A stretch of 6,113 nt of DNA from Methanothrix sp. (GTDB lineage: Archaea > Halobacteriota > Methanosarcinia > Methanotrichales > Methanotrichaceae), in NCBI GenBank assembly GCA_028682845.1, contig JAJRAT010000163.1:1-6113 (forward strand), given 5' to 3'. This document shows positions 1 through 6,113 of the stretch, piece after piece. The notes under the pieces were generated by a model. It was not told where the DNA came from and made no database searches. It worked only from the letters and a program-made list of their open reading frames with translations. Numbering within the stretch: the stretch's first letter is position 1; each line of letters begins with the position of its first letter. Position numbers and translations under genes: made by a program.

Positions 1-1467
1 GTGGTAATCGTCGCCGATCCCAGGATCACCTCGACCTCCTGGATGGCGGACATTCATCTGCGCATCAAACCCGGCTCGGACATCGACCTGATGAGAGGAA
101 TGATGAAGGTCATCATGGACGAGGGGCTGGCCGATGAGGAGTTCCTCAAGAACCGCACCGTCGGATCGGAAGAGCTTCTAAAGAGCCTGAAGGAATTCAC
201 GCTGGAAGAGGCCGCGGAGAAGACCGGCGTGCCGACTGCGGATATCATCCGCGCGGCGAGAGCTTATGCCCTTTCTCCCGCGTCCGCTGTTCTCTATTCG
301 ATGGGCATCACCCAGCATGTCTGCGGCACGGACAACGTCAAAACCTGCGCCACGATGGCGCTGCTTGCCGGTCACGTGGGAAGGCCGGGAGCGGGCGTGT
401 GGCCCATGCGCGGCCAGAACAACGTGCAGGGAAATTGCGACATGGGCGGAATGCCCGAATTTTATCCAGGTTACAAGAAGTCCATCGATCCCGCCACCAT
501 TGAGTTCTTCAAGAAGGGCTGGAACGTCCCCGAGCTGCCGATGGGCCCCGGCCTGACATCGACGGAGATGAACGAAGCGGCACTGGACGGCAGGCTCAAG
601 TTCCTCTACATCACCGGCGAGGACCCGGTGGTCTGCGATGCCAATGTCAAGAGGACCCGCCAGGCCCTGGAGAGCCTGGACTTCCTGGTGGTGCAGGAGA
701 TCTTCATGACCCCCACAGCCAGGATGGCCGATGTGGTTTTGCCCGCGGCGGCCTGGGCGGAGAAGGACGGAAGCTACACATCGATGGAAAGGCGCGTGCA
801 GTGGATCGACAAAGCCGTGGAGGCTCCCGGCGAGGCCAAGGAAGGCCTGTGGATTATGTGCCAGATCGCCAGGCGCATGGGCCTTGATTTCCCCTATGAG
901 AATGCTGCCCAGGTTTTGCAGGAGATCAACCGTCTCGTTCCGCAGTACGGCGGCATGACGCTGGAGAGGATCTCAAAGATCGGCGGCCTGCGCTGGCCCT
1001 GCCCGGATGTGAATCACCCCGGCACGGACATCCTGCACACTCAGAAGTTCTCGACTCCCGACGGCAAAGCGAGGATGGCCACCGTCACAAACACGCCGCC
1101 GGGCGAACAAGTCAGCGCCGAGTATCCCATCCTGCTCACCACTGGCAGAATCGTGCTGCATTACAACGGCGGCTCCATGACCATGCGCAGCATCTCTCTG
1201 GAAGAGCGCGAGTCGGAGCTTTATATCGAGATCAATCCCGAAGATGCGGCACGCCTCAAGCTCGCAGACGGAGACATGGTCGTCGTGACCACGCGCCGGG
1301 GCGAGGCTGAAGCCAGGGCCAGGGTCACGGAGAAGGTCAAGCCCGGAGTGGCTTTCATGCCCTTCCACTGGCACGGCACGAATATCATCACCTCGGATGC
1401 TCTTGATCCGGTATCAAAGATCCCGGAGTACAAGATGGCAGCCTGCCGGATCGAGGCCAAAGCTTAA
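1..1467 (+). CDS. fdhA: Formate dehydrogenase alpha (catalytic) subunit, C-terminal part, 5' end cut by window edge
   Basis: This subunit carries a molybdenum or tungsten bis-pterin cofactor and oxidises formate to CO2; in methanogens electrons usually pass through FdhB to coenzyme F420 in the cytosol. Visible are 488 residues. The molybdopterin oxidoreductase core contains MGITQHVCGTDNVK (residues 101-114) and the FDH signature RGQNNVQGNCDMGG (137-150). Arg137 and Gln139 correspond to Arg333 and Gln335 of E. coli FdhF. The molybdopterin-dinucleotide-binding domain covers about 375-484, starting YPILLTTGR. The FdhF offset of about 196 residues predicts a full protein near 684 residues, typical of methanogen FdhA. 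The N-terminal [4Fe-4S] domain and the catalytic Cys or Sec therefore lie to the left of the window. The GTG at base 1 is most likely an internal valine codon, not the start. The stop is TAA at 1465-1467. No fdhB follows; the next gene is convergent. The last codons (RIEAKA) resemble the repeat array just downstream. Confidence 0.93.
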   Translation: MVIVADPRITSTSWMADIHLRIKPGSDIDLMRGMMKVIMDEGLADEEFLKNRTVGSEELLKSLKEFTLEEAAEKTGVPTADIIRAARAYALSPASAVLYSMGITQHVCGTDNVKTCATMALLAGHVGRPGAGVWPMRGQNNVQGNCDMGGMPEFYPGYKKSIDPATIEFFKKGWNVPELPMGPGLTSTEMNEAALDGRLKFLYITGEDPVVCDANVKRTRQALESLDFLVVQEIFMTPTARMADVVLPAAAWAEKDGSYTSMERRVQWIDKAVEAPGEAKEGLWIMCQIARRMGLDFPYENAAQVLQEINRLVPQYGGMTLERISKIGGLRWPCPDVNHPGTDILHTQKFSTPDGKARMATVTNTPPGEQVSAEYPILLTTGRIVLHYNGGSMTMRSISLEERESELYIEINPEDAARLKLADGDMVVVTTRRGEAEARARVTEKVKPGVAFMPFHWHGTNIITSDALDPVSKIPEYKMAACRIEAKA

Positions 1468-1640
1468 GGCCGAGACCAAAAGCAGAGTCATGAGCAAGGA
1501 CTAAAAAGCAATGATCCGAGCAGGAACCAAAGACAGGATCATAGCATAGACCAAACGAGGATCGAAGCCAGGACCAAAAGCAATGATCCAAGCAGGAACC
1601 AAAGCTAGGATCGAAACAGGGCCAAAAAACAGGGATCGAG
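1447..1640. repeat. Degenerate ~24-bp tandem repeat starting in the fdhA 3' end
   Basis: About six to eight imperfect units are visible, with cores such as AGGAACCAAAG and GGATCGAAGCC. The tetramer GATC recurs at 1513, 1537, 1560, 1585, 1609 and 1634, spaced 23-25 bases, and also at 1449 inside the last fdhA codons. The two units near 1470-1515 are longer or more decayed (about 26-29 bases). In the fdhA frame the genuine C terminus reads RIEAKA and a downstream unit at 1558 reads RIEARTKS. The array thus looks like a duplication involving the fdhA 3' end, followed by decay. No flanking duplications or transposase are present, and the units lack the constant repeat/unique spacer layout of CRISPR. 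Its function, if any, is unknown. Confidence 0.8.
1620..1632 (-). terminator. T-run terminator candidate for the histidine kinase gene
   Basis: Six A residues at 1624-1629 on the + strand give a T6 run on the - strand, about 135 bases past the kinase stop codon and within the last repeat unit. Archaeal termination commonly needs only a U-rich run. No strong hairpin was seen beside it. The assignment is inferred from position. Confidence 0.35.
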
Positions 1641-1677
1641 ATACCGCAGCAAAAGTTCCAGGGATTTCGATCCTCTA

Positions 1678-1690
1678 ATTTGCTTTTTTC
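1678..1690 (+). terminator. T-run terminator candidate for fdhA (first)
   Basis: The run TTTGCTTTTTTC lies about 215 bases after the fdhA stop and contains six consecutive T (1684-1689). A second copy of GCTTTTTTC follows at 1719. Such U-rich tracts are the usual archaeal termination signal. The long gap from the stop is filled by the 24-bp repeat array. Confidence 0.45.
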
Positions 1691-1718
1691 AGAACAGTTG
1701 CACAAATTGGCTGCATCA

Positions 1719-1729
1719 GCTTTTTTCTT
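1719..1729 (+). terminator. T-run terminator candidate for fdhA (second)
   Basis: GCTTTTTTCTT repeats the first nine bases found at 1682-1690 and gives another U-rich tract just before the 3' end of the convergent kinase gene. Tandem U-tracts are plausible as a back-up terminator between convergent genes. Confidence 0.4.
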
Positions 1730-1763
1730 GCGACGGCGGGCAAATTCTCATATGCCGACTCCC

Positions 1764-4640
<2,877 letters not shown>

Positions 4641-4710
4641 ATCGTCAGATTCATTTTCGGCATCACATCTATCCGTTGTTCATTGCCATTCCCAGCTATT
4701 TTAAGTAAGT

Positions 4711-4749
4711 ATGATATCATTAGTAATAAATCTTTTCGTTTTAGTAATA
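4711..4749. promoter_or_regulatory. Possible operator region between divergent genes: direct repeat plus palindrome
   Basis: The 9-mer TTAGTAATA occurs perfectly at 4720-4728 and 4741-4749, with starts 21 bases apart, which is close to two helical turns and puts both copies on the same face of the DNA. A perfect 10-bp palindrome ATGATATCAT sits immediately beside the first copy (4711-4720). The kinase TATA candidate overlaps the set. The arrangement suits a regulator controlling one or both divergent genes. However, the region is A/T-rich, so chance matches are possible. Confidence 0.3.
4724..4738 (-). promoter_or_regulatory. BRE/TATA-like promoter candidate for the histidine kinase
   Basis: Read on the - strand, this stretch is CGAAAAGATTTATTA: a purine/A-rich BRE-like element followed directly by a TATA-like TTTATTA. 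It lies about 85 bases before the TTG at 4640. Transcription would start near 4700, giving a leader of about 60 bases to the TTG or about 140 to the ATG at 4562. This is motif and position evidence only. Confidence 0.45.
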
Positions 4750-4850
4750 TCGTAATGCTGCGCGGACCATCCAAAGATTCGTGCTCATTTCAGCTTTGCC
4801 GGGGCAGGTCACCGCCCTTTTTTGGCGTGTCTCTTCGCGCCCATCATGTA

Positions 4851-4864
4851 AAGCCTAATATGCA
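4851..4864 (+). promoter_or_regulatory. Weak TATA-like element for the acidic protein gene, possibly leaderless
   Basis: GTAAAGCCTAATATG (beginning at 4848) is a purine-rich stretch followed by TAATAT, centred about 27 bases before the ATG at 4887. That is the distance expected of a TATA box for a leaderless archaeal transcript, and it agrees with the lack of a Shine-Dalgarno before this ATG. The match to the consensus is poor. The A/T-rich TTTTAGTAATAT near 4739-4750 is an alternative that would give a leader of about 110 bases. Confidence 0.22.
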
Positions 4865-4886
4865 AAGGCGCTCTAATCATTGTTCC

Positions 4887-5825
4887 ATGTTCAAGCTCGG
4901 AGAGTATTACGAAGATGAAGCAAAGCCGATCATGAAGTACCTAAACGAGGCAGGAATAAAGGCGGAGGTCAGGACCTACACCTGCGCCTCATCAGACTGC
5001 TCCGAATACCTGGAAGGCACGATCGGCGAGCTGGATGGAGAAGTGCTTGAGATTGAGGAATTCAAGCAATTCCTTGACGCAACCAGATCCGCGTTCGCCA
5101 AAGGCGCAACCCCGGAAAATTTTAAGGAGATGCTATTCACCGAGTTGGACCCGTCCTGGAGAGAGAAAAAAGAGAGATGCGACAAACTCTTCGAGCACCT
5201 GGAGGAATGCGCCCCGGAAGATGAGGATGGAAACGCCGAAGATGCGCATGTGTGCGCGGAAGGATGCTCCGAAGGGTGCACGAGCTGCGACGAGCATCAG
5301 AACCTGGATGAAGACGACTCTGCGCTGACGGACATGGCGAGGCTGATCTTTGCTTATGATTTTGCCCTCGGCCTGCTCTCCCGAAACAACATTGAATCCG
5401 CCGAAGATGCCAAGAGCAACCTGGAAGATCCGGTCCTGCGCATCATGGTCGATTCCGATGAATATGACGGCGATCTGCCCGTTAAACAAACGGTTACTGT
5501 GGATCTCAATACTGTCTCGGAGATCTATGTCGACGAATTCACCACACCCCTTTTCGAAGAGCTTGAGGAGGGATTCGAGGAAGAGTACCCTGAAGAGGCC
5601 CTCCACCTCATGTCTCTTGGAATGCTCATCAAGGACCTGGCAGAGGAGCCGTCTCCGGGAAAGATAGACATGGAGACATTTTCGGAGAGGCTGACACTGC
5701 AAATGGAAAATGACGGAGAAATTTTGATTGTGGATGGATCGGATACCGCCGATGAGATAGCCCGAATCCTGGAGAAGAACGATGTGATCAAACACAAAGG
5801 CGATACTATCAAATGGAAGGCCTGA
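4887..5825 (+). CDS. Acidic protein of unknown function with a four-cysteine cluster
   Basis: The gene encodes 312 residues with no family I can name. The N-terminal part (1-105) is mixed alpha/beta in appearance (EAKPIMKYLNEAGIKAEV, then CASSDC at 33-38). An extremely acidic linker (109-145) contains H121-x-C123-x3-C127-x3-C131-x2-C134-x2-H137, a possible Fe-S or zinc site. Two more cysteines are at 98 and 108. The C-terminal part (146-312) is again acidic and ordered-looking, ending in a small domain around DTADEIARILEKNDVIKHKGDTIKWK. There is no signal peptide or membrane segment, so it is probably cytosolic. I chose ATG 4887 because the upstream part of the open frame (4593-4886) is low-quality sequence that overlaps the divergent kinase. 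ATG 4860 is in frame and would add nine residues. Neither start has a Shine-Dalgarno. It is divergent from the kinase gene and seems monocistronic. Confidence 0.85.
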   Translation: MFKLGEYYEDEAKPIMKYLNEAGIKAEVRTYTCASSDCSEYLEGTIGELDGEVLEIEEFKQFLDATRSAFAKGATPENFKEMLFTELDPSWREKKERCDKLFEHLEECAPEDEDGNAEDAHVCAEGCSEGCTSCDEHQNLDEDDSALTDMARLIFAYDFALGLLSRNNIESAEDAKSNLEDPVLRIMVDSDEYDGDLPVKQTVTVDLNTVSEIYVDEFTTPLFEELEEGFEEEYPEEALHLMSLGMLIKDLAEEPSPGKIDMETFSERLTLQMENDGEILIVDGSDTADEIARILEKNDVIKHKGDTIKWKA

Positions 5826-5846
5826 GGCCAAAGTCGCCGAAGGATT

Positions 5847-5869
5847 ATTTCTAATTTTTTATATTTTGT
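5847..5869 (+). terminator. T-rich terminator after the acidic protein gene
   Basis: Starting 22 bases after the TGA stop, the + strand is very T-rich, with a T6 run at 5855-5860 and further T tracts to 5867. There is no strong hairpin. This is the typical look of an archaeal intrinsic terminator and it sits at the expected distance. Confidence 0.6.
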
Positions 5870-5873
5870 GTTG

Positions 5874-5930
5874 CGTTTAGATCATTGTGGCTACGTTTAG
5901 ATCATTGTGGTTGCGATCATTGGCGTTTTG
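5874..5930. repeat. Direct repeat with 20-bp period (two perfect copies, one partial)
   Basis: The 17-mer CGTTTAGATCATTGTGG is perfect at 5874-5890 and 5894-5910. A shortened third copy follows at 5914-5924 as CGATCATTGGC, lacking the TTTAG. The period of 20 bases is close to two helical turns. It lies directly after the terminator of the acidic protein gene and before an A/T-rich promoter-like stretch. It could be iterated binding sites for a regulator of the next gene or a simple local duplication. Confidence 0.8.
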
Positions 5931-5967
5931 TGATTTTGCGACTTCTCAGCCGTTTTGTATTTTTTCT

Positions 5968-5989
5968 TTCCATAAATTATTATATTCTG
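5968..5989. promoter_or_regulatory. A/T-rich promoter-like stretch
   Basis: TCCATAAATTATTATATTCT stands out as an A/T island just before GC-rich sequence begins at about 5990. Read on the + strand, ATTATTATATT could serve as a TATA box for a gene entering from here, with an ATG available at 6050. Read on the - strand it is equally A/T-rich, so direction cannot be decided. Confidence 0.25.
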
Positions 5990-6113
5990 CGAAGTCTGCT
6001 CCGCATTCCAGCCTTCGAGATCCGCGCCCGCCAATTGGAGCCGAGCTTCATGAAGAGTGTAGGAAGCATCGACAGAGCAGAGATACGCTCGTCTCATTCC
6101 CTTTTGCAGCCCA
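5990..6113. other. Possible edge of a gene, strand undecided, cut by window end
   Basis: Base composition changes abruptly from A/T-rich to GC-rich here, suggesting coding sequence. On + a frame is open to the window end, with an ATG at 6050 (MKSVGSIDRAEIRSSHS). On - a frame enters from the edge, with an ATG at 6097 (MRRAYLCSVDASYTLHEARL), and runs into the A/T-rich spacer to a stop near 5897. The two frames share codon boundaries. A hand count gives GC highest at the + third position (about two thirds) and lowest at the second, slightly favouring +, but the sample is only about 36 codons. I recognise neither peptide. Confidence 0.25.

Noticed and set aside
973..1374. 133-codon - strand open frame opposite fdhA
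   Set aside because: It lies entirely within the well-supported FdhA molybdopterin-binding domain coding sequence.
1447..1640. CRISPR array
   Set aside because: The units are imperfect, contiguous and only about 24 bp with no unique spacers.
5253..5289. CX3CX2C (CSEGCTSC) as a radical SAM cluster motif in the acidic protein
   Set aside because: The spacing matches the radical SAM motif, but it lies in an acidic linker in the middle of a small protein without the rest of a radical SAM barrel. An extra Cys four residues earlier also suggests a different metal site.
5133..5831. 232-codon - strand open frame opposite the acidic protein gene
   Set aside because: The + strand frame has the acidic, domain-like composition, a fitting terminator and a start next to a promoter region. 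The antisense frame has no recognisable motif.

Overview
The window looks like a piece of a methanogenic archaeon's chromosome. The evidence is a formate dehydrogenase catalytic subunit of the methanogen/FdhF type, a soluble multi-PAS hybrid histidine kinase of the kind common in Methanomicrobia, A/T-rich BRE/TATA-like promoter candidates, simple T-run terminators without strong hairpins, and no convincing Shine-Dalgarno sites before the starts. GC content is moderate to high in genes and low between them. A Methanothrix-like or Methanomicrobiales host is my best guess, from gene flavour only; I cannot place it to genus.

Layout. Bases 1-1467 (+) hold the C-terminal ~70% of a formate dehydrogenase alpha subunit (fdhA), cut by the left edge of the window. 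Bases 1468-1763 separate two convergent genes. They hold a degenerate ~24-bp tandem repeat that begins inside the last codons of fdhA, plus T-run terminator candidates for both strands. Bases 1764-4640 (-) encode a 958-residue cytosolic hybrid histidine kinase: a histidine-rich pentapeptide-repeat N terminus, three PAS domains, HisKA, HATPase and a C-terminal receiver. An A/T-rich divergent promoter region follows (about 4641-4886). Bases 4887-5825 (+) encode a very acidic 312-residue protein of unknown function with a four-cysteine cluster. Bases 5826-6113 hold a T-rich terminator, a 20-bp-period direct repeat, an A/T-rich promoter-like stretch and about 120 bases of possible coding sequence cut by the right edge.

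How the genes may work together. FdhA should oxidise formate with a partner (FdhB or another electron-transfer subunit) that is not downstream here. The kinase is convergent to fdhA and divergent from the acidic protein gene. Sharing an intergenic regulatory region makes the kinase and the acidic protein plausible functional neighbours, but nothing in the sequence ties either to formate metabolism.

The most unusual aspect is three unrelated short tandem repeats within 6 kb: about 24 bp at the fdhA 3' end, 15 bp in frame in the kinase, and 20 bp downstream of the acidic gene. The kinase repeat places a histidine every five residues over about 60 residues, which could be a metal-binding or flexible sensory extension. 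I did not find a clearly new multi-gene system. The kinase N terminus and the acidic Cys-cluster protein are the best candidates for undescribed biology.
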